Notes: generated by a model from the letters alone, not told the origin. A stretch of DNA of 64,000 bases from an uncultured Caldilineaceae bacterium (GCA_951813625.1 CATOTS010000016.1:49510-113509), one strand, 5' to 3'. Shown: positions 33,764-43,862, numbered from the stretch's first letter. Numbers and translations: made by a program.

Positions 33764-33900
33764 TGACGTTTTCCTTCCAGAGTATCTGCATTCGCTGTAC
33801 GTCGTGCGTGATCGGGCTCAATATGGATCAATAGCATAGATTGGGAAAGTGATCAAGTGGGAATTTTGATAGGGATTCAATATAGTATGTGCTACTTTCG
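33744..33900. promoter_or_regulatory. Direct repeat at the RHH gene promoter
   Basis: GTGCTACTTTCG occurs at 33744-33755 (inside the first codons of the RHH gene) and again at 33889-33900, with an AT-rich stretch between. It is a candidate operator pair for RHH autoregulation. Confidence 0.45.
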
Positions 33901-35423
33901 ATGGGAACCGGCTACGCTCTTCGGAGTCTGTCATTTGGCAGAGCGCTCACTGTGAAGGGCAAGCGAATTCAGTATACTTTGTCTCCCCTTGTCGCTCCTC
34001 AGTTGCACGAATCCGCCGCCATCGTCCCCTTGTCCTGCCCTGCCCCCGACCAACGACCGGCCGGCAGCAGGTAGGGCCGGCTCTGGCAAGGGATCTTCAT
34101 TACGGGATTCAAACGCTTTCCGCTCTTTCGCCGGCGACAGGTACAGCAACTCGTACTGTTGTCACTGGCAGCAATTCGGTTCGCGTCGGCGGAAAGTGCT
34201 TGAACCGCTTGCGGCGGGCGGCGTCATTTTGCCGTCCGTCCTGTATCAGGTTGGGTGTGCACAGAGAGGCCGCGGCATGCAGCGCCCATGCACATTACCT
34301 GACATGCGTAGCCGGGGGCGGATGTTACAGGCGATGGCAAGAATGCTAGTGAAATGGATATAAACATATATGTAGATGGATATATTAGCATTTTGCGTTT
34401 ATCCGCTCATGTACTGGTTAAGCGCGACGGGGGTACAGCGTAGATGCATGTGCGGGATGGCGTTGCAAGGGCGAAAGAGGAGAGTTGGGCAGCAACTTGC
34501 GCGCCTGTATCGTACGAACAAGCGGCGTTGTATTCGCGAGATCCCTGCCCGGGCGGCTGGACCACTGTGGGCTGGCTGCTACGGATTGTGTTGCCTGCCG
34601 GTACCCAGAGCCCTGTAAGGACGCTTGGAGCGGCTGCAAGCGGTCATAAGTACGGCGGCCTTGAGCGAAAGAGTTCATTCCGGACCGGAGTCAAGGGCCA
34701 ATTGGAACCGGGCGATCCGATGGGGCTGCAGGCTCCAGCCGGTGGCAGGTCGTACATGCCGCGACGGCTCGTTTGGTTCTCGGATTAGATCGCTGACGGC
34801 CCCACTGGGTCCCAGATAGCTCCTGTACCTGGTCCCCGTCGTTTCGAACGCCCCGGACGGCGCAGTTCCTCTTACTTGCAGCTGCGCAACTTATGAAGCG
34901 CCTTCCCAGGGCGTTCCATACTTTCTGTTAAGCCGCGACTTGATCGCGGCACGCGGTTGCAATCTCCCCCCCAAATTTTGCGACATCGATTTTGGCGTGC
35001 GCCGGCGGCCCTATCGGAACGGGCCTGGTTCTGCGCGGCAACCCGCGGTCGCTTCGAAGCGCGACTGTCGAAGGCAATATGACTATCACCTGCCGATAGT
35101 CATGTACGTTTTTGCGGCAATCAACACGGGCAAGGGTGATTGTCCGGCAGGTCATATTACTTCGTCACGAACAGGCGTATGGTCGAGCGTACTGGCGCTG
35201 GGCAGGCGACAGCGCTTTGTACCAGAGGGGTGGCGGCCGCGATCAGGGGCGTCCGGCCCCGGAGGGGAATCCGGCGAAAGCCATGTGACGGTTGGGTGAC
35301 GATTGGCACTGACCGGCGTGACTGTTTGACGGGTAAGTTACTCAGGCAAGAAGAAGTCGAGAAGGTGACAGGTGGCGAAAATGCCTGGTTCCTCGCAAAA
35401 ATATCTAGAACTGAGGAAAGTCT
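33901..35423. other. Long intergenic region without a convincing gene
   Basis: About 1.5 kb with short frames only, none with a ribosome binding site or recognisable product. An AT-rich spot lies at 34353-34395. ATGACTATC/GATAGTCAT at 35079-35103 forms a perfect 9-bp hairpin with a 7-nt loop, and GGGGCGTCCGGCCCCGG follows near 35250, so a structured RNA is possible but unproven. Confidence 0.4.
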
Positions 35424-37385
35424 ATGAGGCGGATTCGAACGCGGCGATCGAAGAAGATCGTGATCGTCCTGATGACACTGACCTTATTGTTGGAAGTGGG
35501 TGGAATCCTGCCTTCGTCCATCTCTTCGGCCGGCGTTCGCAGTGTTTATGCCCGGGAGAACAGCAAGGTAGTGCCGCCAGACCCCGAAGAGCAGCTATTG
35601 CCCGCTGATCCAGGGGAGAATCCCTTCACAATACCCATACCCGAGCGGCCAGACCTCGAAGAGCAGCCATTTCCCGGTGATCCAGGGGAGAAGCCCTTCA
35701 AACCTGAGCTGCCGACGGCCACGCCTGAGCTGCCGACGGCCACGCCTGAGCTGCCAACGCCTACGCCTGAGCCGCCCACGCCTACGCCTGAGCCGCCCAC
35801 GCCTACGCCTGAGCTGCCGACGCCTACGCCTGAGCTGCCGACGCCTACGCCTGAGCTGCCGACGCCGACGTCCGAGCTGCCGACGCCTACGCCTGAGCTG
35901 CCTACGCCTACGCCTGAGCTGCCGACGCCGACGTCCGAGCCGCCCACGCCTACGCCTGAGCTGCCGACGGCCACGCCTGAGCTGCCGACGGCCACGCCTG
36001 AGCTGCCAACGCCTACGCCTGAGCCGCCCACGCCTACGCCTGAGCTGCCGACGGCCACGCCTGAGCTGCCGACGGCCACGCCTGAGCTGCCAACGCCTAC
36101 GCCTGAGCCGCCCACGCCTACGCCTGAGCTGCCGACGCCGACGTCCGAGCCGCCGCCGCCTGAGCTGCCGACGCCTACGCCTGAGCTGCCGACGCCTACG
36201 CCTGAGCTGCCGACGCCGACGCCTGAGCTGCCTACGCCTACGTCCGAGACGCCAGACCCCGAAGAGCAGCCATTTCACAGTGATCCAGGGGACGAGCCCT
36301 TCAAACCCGAGCTGCCGACGGCCACACCCGAGCTGCCGACGGCCACACCCGAGCCACCTACGCCTACGCCCGAGCGGCAAGACCCCGAAGAGCAGCCATT
36401 TCACAGTGATCCAGGGGACGAGCCCTCCAAACCCGAGCTGCCGACGCCTACACCCGAGCTGCCGACGCCTACACCCGAGCCGCCGACGGTCACACCGACG
36501 TCGACAGCCACGTCCGAGCCGCCGACGGCCACACCGACGTCGACAGCCACGTCCGAGCCGCCGACGGCCACACCGACGTCGACAGCCACGTCCGAGCCGC
36601 CGACGGCCACACCGACGTCGACAGCCACGTCCGAGCCGCCGACGGCCACACCGACGTCGACAGCCACGTCCGAGCCGCCGACGGCCACACCGACGTCGAC
36701 AGCCACGTCCGAGCCGTCGACGGCCACACCGACGTCGACAGCCACGTCCGAGCCGCCGACAGCTACGCCGATGTCGACAGCCACGTCCGAGCCGCCGACA
36801 GCTACGCCGATGTCGACAGCCACGTCCGAGCCGTCGACGGCCACACCGACGTCGACAGCCACGTCCGAGCCGTCGACGGCCACACCGACGTCGACAGCCA
36901 CGTCCGAGCCGCCGACGGCCACACCGACGTCGACAGCCACACCGATGTCGACAGCCACGTCCGAGCCACCGACAGCAACGCCCGGTTTAAGAAGCAAACA
37001 GATGGTCTCATCTGAGCCGACGGCAACGCCCGGGTCGAGCGAGCCGACAGCCACGCCGACGCCGATGCCGGACAGGGCCGTGCTGGAGGCGCTCTACAAT
37101 AGTGCGACGGACGGGGCCAACTGGACGGTGAGGACGAACTGGCTGAGCGACCGGCCGCTTGGTGAGTGGCATGGCGTGGTGACGGACGCTGAGGGTCGGA
37201 TCACCGGGTTGTTTTTGCAGAACAACCGGCTGGAGGGGACGATTCCGGCGGCGTTGGGCGACCTGAGCAACCTGGCGGCCCTGTACCTCGCGGGCAACCC
37301 GCTGACAGGATGCGTGCCCGCTTCGTTGCGAAACGTGCCGTTGAACGACTTTGCCGTTCTGGGGTTGCCGTTCTGTCAGCAGTAG
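35424..37385 (+). CDS. Secreted surface protein with long TP-repeat stalk and C-terminal LRR
   Basis: A 653-residue protein. A basic N-terminus and hydrophobic segment (IVIVLMTLTLLLEVGGI) form a signal or anchor. Residues about 90-345 are TPTPELP/TPTPEPP repeats with inserted DPEEQPF blocks. Residues about 350-520 are a near-perfect 13-residue repeat (TPTSTATSEPPTA). Residues about 550-653 form a leucine-rich-repeat cap of the type found in Chloroflexota (LEALYNSATDGANWTVRTNW, LGEWHGVVTDAEGRITGL, then NNRLEGTIPAALGDLSNL). The stalk probably projects the LRR domain from the cell surface. Repeat number is likely to vary by slippage. Confidence 0.85.
   Translation: MRRIRTRRSKKIVIVLMTLTLLLEVGGILPSSISSAGVRSVYARENSKVVPPDPEEQLLPADPGENPFTIPIPERPDLEEQPFPGDPGEKPFKPELPTATPELPTATPELPTPTPEPPTPTPEPPTPTPELPTPTPELPTPTPELPTPTSELPTPTPELPTPTPELPTPTSEPPTPTPELPTATPELPTATPELPTPTPEPPTPTPELPTATPELPTATPELPTPTPEPPTPTPELPTPTSEPPPPELPTPTPELPTPTPELPTPTPELPTPTSETPDPEEQPFHSDPGDEPFKPELPTATPELPTATPEPPTPTPERQDPEEQPFHSDPGDEPSKPELPTPTPELPTPTPEPPTVTPTSTATSEPPTATPTSTATSEPPTATPTSTATSEPPTATPTSTATSEPPTATPTSTATSEPPTATPTSTATSEPSTATPTSTATSEPPTATPMSTATSEPPTATPMSTATSEPSTATPTSTATSEPSTATPTSTATSEPPTATPTSTATPMSTATSEPPTATPGLRSKQMVSSEPTATPGSSEPTATPTPMPDRAVLEALYNSATDGANWTVRTNWLSDRPLGEWHGVVTDAEGRITGLFLQNNRLEGTIPAALGDLSNLAALYLAGNPLTGCVPASLRNVPLNDFAVLGLPFCQQ
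35700..36990 (+). repeat. Coding tandem repeats, including a perfect 39-bp repeat
   Basis: The first part has 9- and 18-bp units (ACGCCTACGCCTGAGCTG). From about 36490 a 39-bp unit beginning ACACCGACGTCGACAGCCAC repeats about seven times with almost no change, then decays. The near-identity of units implies recent expansion. Confidence 0.85.
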
Positions 37386-37959
37386 TCGTTTACATCATCG
37401 TGCCTGGATGCACAGCACAGGTTGCGGGCGAGGGACGCCGGCGAACTCCGCGCGGCAATTCGATTTCGGTAGAGAGCGGCGGCAGCTGATCAATAGTCGG
37501 AATTACAGTTCAGGCACACCCTTCGCATTCACCACATTTCCTCTCTTCAGCTGCGGGCCAAGCTTTCTGCGCGCTGCGCCGGTCGTGCAACAGGCGGTTG
37601 AAGGCACGGGCAGGGACGTCGAAGGCGGGGATGCGCTGAGAGGAGGCGTGAACTCCGATGCAGGTTGTTGGCGTTACGAGGTGAGTTATAGTTGACGGGA
37701 GGGGGCATTCCGGCGACAATTTGCGCCGAAAGGCGGCTCCGGAGACGCCAAGGAGCCGGGCGGATGGACAGGCGACATGGGAGGAGATCTGCATTCGACT
37801 GTCCTCGTTGCGCGGGCGGCAAGGGGTTTTGCGTGAATTGGTTGAGGGGAAGCTCCGGTCTTAACAAGGCTTGGAAGTTTCTGCAGTATGCTTTGGGCGG
37901 CAGGCGCCCTTTTCATACCGGCGGGCGGGCTCGCAATGGGGCGGGCGGGAGAAATGTGA
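37386..37959. other. Intergenic region upstream of the kinase cluster
   Basis: About 570 bp. It should contain the promoter of the kinase operon, but I cannot pick a convincing -35/-10 pair. No gene is supported. Confidence 0.35.
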
Positions 37960-38826
37960 ATGATTGTGAGGCGGCTGTACGACAGATTTCTGGAGGAGAT
38001 ACGGCTCTATCGCGATCGAAATTTCATATTGCGTCTTGCCGGGCAGAGCCTTGTTTTTATTGGGGTGCTCCATATTTATTTGCAGAAGGGTTCGCTGCCG
38101 GCGCCGCTGCTTCTGGTTGGGGTGTTGCTATTCAGCGTTTTATTTTGGCGCAGGACAGTTGGTTACACGTTGGCGCAGCGGCATTTGTATATGGGGACAC
38201 AGGCGGCAATTGCGGGCCTGATGGTGTTCCAAGAGTTTATTTTTGCTTATCTTTTTCTGGTTCTGGTCGGGCAGTCGGTGCTCATGTTTGGCGTGCGGAG
38301 CGGTCTGATCTGGGCTGTGACATTGTATTTGATAGCGCTGGCTGCCAACTGGCTTCATCCTGGAGACGGCCTGTTAGCGCCTGCGATCAGGACGCTTCTG
38401 GTCACTGCCGGGGTGGTCATCACCGGCGCCATGGGCAGCAGTATGGCGCGGGCAAGGCGGACGCAGGACAGGGTGCAGAATTTGCTGGCAGAGCTGTCTG
38501 AGGCTTATGAGCAGCTGCAGGCGCTGGCTGTGCAGTCGAGACGGTTGGCTGTGGCGCACGAGCGCGACCGTCTTGCCAGAGAGCTACACGGTGTTCTGGG
38601 ACAGAGGCTGACGGCGTCGATTGTGCAGTTGGAGGGCGCGAGCCGACTGATGGAGGAGGAGCCGCGGCGAGCGGCGGGGATGGTCGAGACTGCGCGGGCG
38701 CAGCTCGGTACCGGTCTGGAGGAGTTGCGCAAAACGTTTGAGGAGCTACGTCAGTCTGACCAATTGGATGCGGCGCCGGTCGAGGAGACCGAGGCAGGGC
38801 TGGGGGTGGACAGCGAGGAGAGGTGA
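37960..38826 (+). CDS. Histidine kinase paralog 1, lacking the ATPase domain
   Basis: A 288-residue protein. About five membrane segments (residues 20-165) are followed by a coiled-coil and a HisKA_3-type dimerisation region with His in DRLARELHGVLGQRLTASIV. The protein stops about 60 residues later; the HATPase_c domain present in the two paralogs is absent. It might act as a phospho-acceptor or dimer partner for them, or be a decayed copy. The N-terminal region closely resembles paralog 2, so tandem duplication is evident. Confidence 0.8.
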   Translation: MIVRRLYDRFLEEIRLYRDRNFILRLAGQSLVFIGVLHIYLQKGSLPAPLLLVGVLLFSVLFWRRTVGYTLAQRHLYMGTQAAIAGLMVFQEFIFAYLFLVLVGQSVLMFGVRSGLIWAVTLYLIALAANWLHPGDGLLAPAIRTLLVTAGVVITGAMGSSMARARRTQDRVQNLLAELSEAYEQLQALAVQSRRLAVAHERDRLARELHGVLGQRLTASIVQLEGASRLMEEEPRRAAGMVETARAQLGTGLEELRKTFEELRQSDQLDAAPVEETEAGLGVDSEER

Positions 38827-38912
38827 GGGGGAAGGCGCGGCGTTCGCCGCGCCGTGGACGCCCTGGTCATGCCGGCAGGCCGTGTACTGCGCCAAAATTG
38901 GAGAGACAGCGA

Positions 38913-40175
38913 ATGACTGTGCGGCGGCTGAAGCACACATTGTCGGATAGGAAACGGTTCTATCGCGATCGATATTTCCTATTGCGTCTCGCCGGGCAGG
39001 CGTTTCTTCTGATCCCGATGCTCTACGCAGGCATGCAGAGGGGCGCCCTGCCGGAGCCGGTGCCTCTGGCCGGGTTGTTTCTTTTCAGCGCTTTTTTCTG
39101 GCGCAGGCAGTGGATCGACGCGTTCGTGCAGACGCATTTCTACATGGCGATACAGAGTGTGATTTCCACCGTGGTGGTGTTCCAGGACATTACATTCACC
39201 TGTCTGTTCATGGTTCTCGCCGGACAGGCAGTGGCGATGTTCAAGACCCGGACAGGCCTGATCTGGGTTGCGGTATTGTATTTGATCGTACTGGCGGCAA
39301 ACTGGCGTCATCCTGGAGACGAGATGTTTACGCCTGGGAGCAGGGCGGTTGTCGTCGTTGTGCTGATGGCCATATCCGGCATCGTGAGCAGCAGCATGGC
39401 GAAGGCTAGCCGGGACAAGGAGAGGATTGAAGGATTGCTGACGGAGTTGAGCGGGGCCCATGCACAGTTGCAGCGGTATGCCAGGCAGACCGAATTCCTG
39501 GCTGCGGCAGCCGAGCGCGAGCGGATCGCGAGGGATCTGCACGACACGCTTGGGCACAGGTTGACGGTGTCGGTGGTGCAGCTGGAGGGCGCGAACCGGC
39601 TGATAGATCTGGAGCCACGGCGGGTGGCGGGGATGATCGAGGCGGTGCGTTCGCAACTCACGACGGGGCTGGAGGAGCTGCGGCAGACCCTTCTGGCGCT
39701 GCGCGGGCGCGGTGTCAACCGCGACAAACTGATGCACTCTTTGCAACAGATCGTTGACGAGTTCGAAAACGTCACCGGGATTGCGTGCCACCGGCAACTA
39801 CCCGAGATGCTGCATGCGTCGTTGTCTGATGAGCAGTGCACCGCGATATACCGGATCGTTCAGGAGACGCTGACCAACGTGCAGAAGCACGCCGGGGCAC
39901 TGAATATCTGGGTGGACCTGGAAATGGGCGAGGATTGGTTGACCTTGCGCGTACGCAATGACGGCCGGGACTTCGACCCGTCGAGCGGCAACGGGTACGG
40001 GTTACAGGGAATGCGGGAGCGGGCGGTGCAGTTGGGCGGCGCTCTGCGCGTGATCACGCCGGCGGAGGGGGGCATGTTGGTGCTTTTTGCCCTGCCTATC
40101 GGAGACGGGGCGCGTGAGAAGGACGCGGCCGAGCCGCGGCTGATCCAATATGAAGTCGAGAGCGGGGTCAGATGA
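38913..40175 (+). CDS. NarX/DesK-type sensor histidine kinase, paralog 2
   Basis: A 420-residue kinase. The start is ATG 38913 (GGAGAGAC upstream). About five or six membrane segments form the sensor, with no large extracellular domain. HisKA_3 has the phospho-acceptor in RIARDLHDTLGHRLTVSVVQ. HATPase_c has ETLTNVQKHAG (N box), RNDGRDF (G1) and GYGLQGMRERAVQLGG (G2), all intact, so it should be catalytically competent. It is likely to sense a membrane-associated signal and phosphorylate the NarL-type regulator at 41788. Confidence 0.9.
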   Translation: MTVRRLKHTLSDRKRFYRDRYFLLRLAGQAFLLIPMLYAGMQRGALPEPVPLAGLFLFSAFFWRRQWIDAFVQTHFYMAIQSVISTVVVFQDITFTCLFMVLAGQAVAMFKTRTGLIWVAVLYLIVLAANWRHPGDEMFTPGSRAVVVVVLMAISGIVSSSMAKASRDKERIEGLLTELSGAHAQLQRYARQTEFLAAAAERERIARDLHDTLGHRLTVSVVQLEGANRLIDLEPRRVAGMIEAVRSQLTTGLEELRQTLLALRGRGVNRDKLMHSLQQIVDEFENVTGIACHRQLPEMLHASLSDEQCTAIYRIVQETLTNVQKHAGALNIWVDLEMGEDWLTLRVRNDGRDFDPSSGNGYGLQGMRERAVQLGGALRVITPAEGGMLVLFALPIGDGAREKDAAEPRLIQYEVESGVR

Positions 40176-40282
40176 GCTGGGCGGGCAAGGAGGCACGGTT
40201 TTGCGGCGGGACCGTTCCCCCGGTTTCTCTTCGTTCCATGAATCGTTTTATTCAGAACGCTGTTCCAGAGGAAGATCGCTCG

Positions 40283-41542
40283 ATGGGGCACTTTTTCAAC
40301 GGCCGCGCGCTCGGCAGATGGATAGGCGACAGATTCCGGGAAAGGACTCGAGCCTATCGCTGGGAGAATTTCCCAATCCATTGCTTGGCACAGGTGGTCG
40401 TCGGTCTCATGGTGGTTCACTGGCGGCTCCAGTACGGTTCACTGCCGGAGCCGGTTTATCTGATTGGCGCGCTGCTTTTCAGCATTTTGTTCTGGCGTGT
40501 GCCGACAGGCGATTTCCGGCGCAACCAGCTGCATCTGGCGGGGCAGACAGTGATTGCCTTCCTGGGATTTGTCCAGGAGTTTCTTTTCATCTATCTGTTT
40601 CTGCTTCTGGTCGGGCAGGCGGTATTACTATTCAAAATCAGACCCGCCCTGTTCTGGATTGGCGTGTACAGTGCGATTGCGGTGTGGGGGACGTTACTTC
40701 ATCATACCGGCGGGCCGTTACTGCCTGCGGTCAGAGCGATTCTGGTGGCTGTCGGCTTCATTTTCAGCGGTATATTGAGCAACAGGATCGCGTACGAGAG
40801 GCGGGTTAAGCAGGATATCCGAGGTCTGCTGACGGAGATATCGGAAGCGAATGCGCGTTTGCGGGAGTACATCGGGCAGAGCAGATTTCTAGCTGTGGTG
40901 GAGGATCACAACCGGCTCGCGCGCGAGCTGCACAACTCCCTGGGGCACAGGCTTACGGTCGCGATCGTGCAGGTGGAGGGCGCGGGCCGGCTGATGGAGA
41001 AGGATCCATCGCAGGCGGACACGATGCTCAAGACGGTGCATGGGCAGCTCACGGCCGGGCTGAATGAGTTGCGGGATACGATAAAGGCGTTGAGCACACC
41101 TGAGATCAACGCCGACAATCTGGCGCCGGCGCTGCGACAGTACATCAGTGAGTTTTCCGGGGACTCCGGCATCGCTCTTCATGTCCAACTGATGGATGTC
41201 CCCGGTTTTGTGTCCGAGTCGGAGTGCCTGACGGTGTACCGGGCGGTGCAGGAGGGGCTGACGAATATGAGAGAGCATTCCCAGCCCGTGAACATATGGC
41301 TGAGCTTGGACGTTGGGGATGATACGATGGTTCTAACGATGCGGCAGGACGGACAGGAGTTTGACCCGTCGATCGGCTACGGCTTCGGACTGCCGGGGAT
41401 GCAGGAGCGGGCGCTTCAAATCGGTGGGGCGCTGGAGGTGACGAAACCGGCGCAGGACGAGGTCCTGGTGATCTTCACGCTGCCTGTCGGGGCGAGGGCC
41501 CGAGAGAGGGTGTGGTCGAATGGTCAGAGCTCTTCCCTGTGA
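40283..41542 (+). CDS. NarX/DesK-type sensor histidine kinase, paralog 3
   Basis: A 419-residue paralog of kinase 2. ATG 40283 is chosen because GAGGAAG lies eight bases upstream and the length then matches paralog 2; an upstream ATG at 40172 overlaps the previous stop and is an alternative. The membrane sensor differs in sequence but has the same layout. The phospho-acceptor is in RLARELHNSLGHRLTVAIV. The ATPase has EGLTNMREHS, RQDGQEF (the usual Asn of the N-D-G box is Gln) and GFGLPGMQERALQIGG. It is probably active, perhaps with altered ATP binding. Confidence 0.87.
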   Translation: MGHFFNGRALGRWIGDRFRERTRAYRWENFPIHCLAQVVVGLMVVHWRLQYGSLPEPVYLIGALLFSILFWRVPTGDFRRNQLHLAGQTVIAFLGFVQEFLFIYLFLLLVGQAVLLFKIRPALFWIGVYSAIAVWGTLLHHTGGPLLPAVRAILVAVGFIFSGILSNRIAYERRVKQDIRGLLTEISEANARLREYIGQSRFLAVVEDHNRLARELHNSLGHRLTVAIVQVEGAGRLMEKDPSQADTMLKTVHGQLTAGLNELRDTIKALSTPEINADNLAPALRQYISEFSGDSGIALHVQLMDVPGFVSESECLTVYRAVQEGLTNMREHSQPVNIWLSLDVGDDTMVLTMRQDGQEFDPSIGYGFGLPGMQERALQIGGALEVTKPAQDEVLVIFTLPVGARARERVWSNGQSSSL

Positions 41543-41787
41543 CCGAGAGCAGGGCCGACATCTCAGGCGCGCGGATGTGGTTGTGAATGTTCGCGGCAGT
41601 GCCGGCGCGCACCGATTTGCGCGCAGGGGTGGGCAATGGCGCGACCAGGCCGTGATGTGCTGACTGTTCTTGAATATTGGCGAAGATGCGTAGGTCTGAA
41701 GTATGCCGGGATACGGGGAGGGGCCGCGCAAACCCTGCGGCGTTCTGAAGACGATCTGCCTGCATCACAAGGAGACGGAAGCGGAGC

Positions 41788-42441
41788 ATGTTTGAGAAGA
41801 TCTCACTATTGCTGGTGGACGATCAGGAGCTTTTGCGCGATGGGATGCGGATCATCCTGAATCTGGAAGAGGACATGGTCGTTGTCGGCGAGGCGGGGAA
41901 CGGTCAGGAGGCGATCAGCCTGTATGACGAACTGCGGCCGGACGTGGTGTTGATGGATGTGCAGATGCCGGTGTTGAACGGCATCGATGCGATCCGGTTT
42001 ATCTGCCGGCGCGATCCGACGGCGAGGATCATCATTCTGACGACCTTCGATAACGACGAGTATATATTTGAGGGGATCCGGGCCGGCGCGCTGAACTACA
42101 CGTTGAAGGCGACGTCGAGCGATTATCTGGCCAAGGCCGTGCGCACGGCCTATCAGGGCGATTCCTGGCTGGACGCATCGGTGGCGCGCAAGATCGTCAA
42201 TGAATTTGTGCGTCGGCCGGCGCCCGCCTACAAAGCTTCCGGGCTGGCGGAGCCGTTGAGCGAACGGGAAATAGAGATTCTGCGTCTGTTGAGGAACGGT
42301 TGCCGCAACCAGGAGATCGCCGCGCAACTCCATCTGGCTGAAGGGACGGTGAAGAACTACGTTTCGGTGCTGATGGGGAAACTCAATGCGCGCGATCGGA
42401 CGCAGGCTGTTTTGCGCGCCAGAGAGTTGGGGCTGGTGTAG
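41788..42441 (+). CDS. NarL/FixJ-family response regulator
   Basis: A 217-residue regulator. The receiver domain has LLLVDDQELLRDGMRIIL, the phospho-acceptor Asp in VVLMDVQMPVLNGIDAI, Thr in IILTTFDND and the Lys in NYTLKATSS. A LuxR-type HTH is at about 150-210 (LSEREIEILRLLRNGCRNQEIAAQL, ending in TVKNYVSVLMGKL). It follows the kinases by 245 bp on the same strand and is their likely common partner. Confidence 0.92.
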   Translation: MFEKISLLLVDDQELLRDGMRIILNLEEDMVVVGEAGNGQEAISLYDELRPDVVLMDVQMPVLNGIDAIRFICRRDPTARIIILTTFDNDEYIFEGIRAGALNYTLKATSSDYLAKAVRTAYQGDSWLDASVARKIVNEFVRRPAPAYKASGLAEPLSEREIEILRLLRNGCRNQEIAAQLHLAEGTVKNYVSVLMGKLNARDRTQAVLRARELGLV

Positions 42442-42514
42442 CTCCGGACCTACGGCACCGAGGCCGGCGGCATGCCGGCATCCACGACGTGCCTTCCAGC
42501 GAATAAGGCTCCAA

Positions 42515-42715
42515 TCAACCTGCTCCGTCGCTATGGCGCTGGCAGTCCGGAAGCGGATCGGGATCGGTAAAGACGACAACATCTCTGATGACTTGTCCGC
42601 CCTTGGTGGTCAGCCAGCGCCGCCGCCGCGCGCCACATTCGCAGTGCTCGATTTGTTCTGCCATGCCGTTTTCATATTTGTGACTACGCTTCACGGTCCA
42701 TTCGTGCGTTGCCAT
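42515..42715 (-). CDS. Small W-CxxC-DPDP family protein, copy 4
   Basis: A 66-residue protein from ATG 42715: THEWTVKRSH, CECGA, TKGGQVIRD and FTDPDPLPDC. It is the last recognisable gene of a short minus-strand run that includes inverted-repeat copies 5 and 6 and starts at the control region near 43.8 kb. No strong ribosome binding site is seen. Confidence 0.6.
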   Translation of the reverse strand: MATHEWTVKRSHKYENGMAEQIEHCECGARRRRWLTTKGGQVIRDVVVFTDPDPLPDCQRHSDGAG

Positions 42716-43047
42716 CGTTCGCGGTGAAAAGGTCAAAGTTTTGTTCCTCGTGCGCGATGCCGCTGGCCGCTGGCGACCGGAGCAACTCTGACGCTACACA
42801 TTCCTAGCGCTTCAACCGTTGCACCGAGCGAGCTTCCCCGCATCTCATTGCTACACGTATCTCCTCCAGAACGGGCAGTGCCACTGCTGCCACACGGTAG
42901 CGCCGCGGCATCGACGCAGCAGCCTTTCTGTATCTTTTGCGATGGAATTGAATCAGGTCGAGGCGGTCGGACCTTCTTCTAGTTTGAGCCGCTTCTTATG
43001 ATCAAGTGACCTGGGCGGCGGTTCAGATCCCCTCCTTCGGCAGGCGT

Positions 43048-43150
43048 CCGGCCGCCCTCCGTTCCACACAAGTTATCTTTTGCCGGTGGACTATGTCCGA
43101 AGAATTAGGAGTGCAGGTTGACGCCCGAAGGCGCACACAGGGCTGGCCGG
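43048..43150 (-). repeat. Imperfect inverted-repeat element, copy 5
   Basis: A 103-bp copy. On the minus strand it is followed at the usual distance by GAAGGAGGGG, but no start codon follows at normal spacing. The gene that used this site appears to be lost. Confidence 0.75.
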
Positions 43151-43496
43151 ATTCCAGACGGTGCCGGTTGAATCGATGCAAACCCGGTCACTTTCGTTCC
43201 CCGGAACGGGGAGCGGCGCAGACCGGACAGGGCTTCCGGGAACGGCGCTTGCGTGTCCAAAGGGCTGGCCGGGGGTCTCCTTCTTGCCACCATTGTCCTC
43301 CCAAGGACCTGTGACAGGCAGGACGATGGGGATGGAATGCGGCTGAGCGGCCCGTTTGTTGTGCGTCGCGCGCGAAGCGGCGTTGTTCGGGTTGCAGAGA
43401 TTCGCACAGCGGTCCCGCCCGTTGACGGGGCGATTTCTCTATTTGGTACTGCCTTTGCGTGCCCTGTCTTTCCTCCTCGATATATGCCACAAAAAC

Positions 43497-43592
43497 TGGC
43501 CGCTCCCCGTTCCACATTTGCACGCCAAACCAGTGTGCTGCAGGTAAATGGGAAATGGGTTGGGACGCTTGCGCGCACAGAGAGCTGGCCGG
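43497..43592 (-). repeat. Imperfect inverted-repeat element, copy 6
   Basis: A 96-bp copy. On the minus strand GAGGAGGAAAG follows at the usual distance, again without a start codon. Upstream on the same strand (to 43670) is a short frame beginning MEMQTARAKRAAAKKEAERR that runs into the element, possibly a leader peptide or the remains of the first gene. Confidence 0.75.
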
Positions 43593-43771
43593 GCGCCGCC
43601 TCATACTCTGTCTTCGTTCTGCTTCCTTTTTCGCAGCCGCGCGTTTTGCCCGTGCGGTTTGCATCTCCATTTTGGGGTCGTTGCCCTGCCGGCACTGTCG
43701 TAAACGTTGTCGATGGCAGCGCCGGGAGAATGGCCCGCTTGCGCGTCCGTCTCTGTTGACGGGCCGTAGTC

Positions 43772-43862
43772 TTCAAATAATACAGCACCAAAATGTCAAT
43801 AACGTGATAATTGCTTACTTTCTCGCGTCAGTATTGTGTCAATATACCAATAAGTGGTAGGA
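43772..43862. promoter_or_regulatory. Array head B: divergent control region with TGACA boxes
   Basis: AAATGTCA (43791) and ATTGTGTCAA (43833) lie 42 bp apart, as in head A. Leftwards, TATTAT at about 43777 is a -10-like box for the minus-strand run. Rightwards, TAGGAT follows GTGTCA by 16 bp and would serve the SDR gene. A further ~100 bp on the left side (CCTGCCGGCACTGTCG...) is also similar to the leader next to head A. Confidence 0.6.

Noticed and set aside
35000..35330. A group II intron or riboswitch upstream of the surface protein
   Set aside because: A 9-bp hairpin and GC-rich stems are present, but no domain V, intron boundary or known riboswitch core could be recognised.
35546..37054. 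Long frames opposite and out of frame with the TP-repeat protein
   Set aside because: They are reading shadows of the tandem repeats (Gly-Val-Ser-Ser or Arg-rich repeats) without start signals.
43105..43791. Two long minus-strand frames (228 and 160 codons) across inverted-repeat copies 5 and 6
   Set aside because: They are mostly translated repeat elements joined by intergenic sequence; only the first ~25 codons from 43670 could be a leader peptide.
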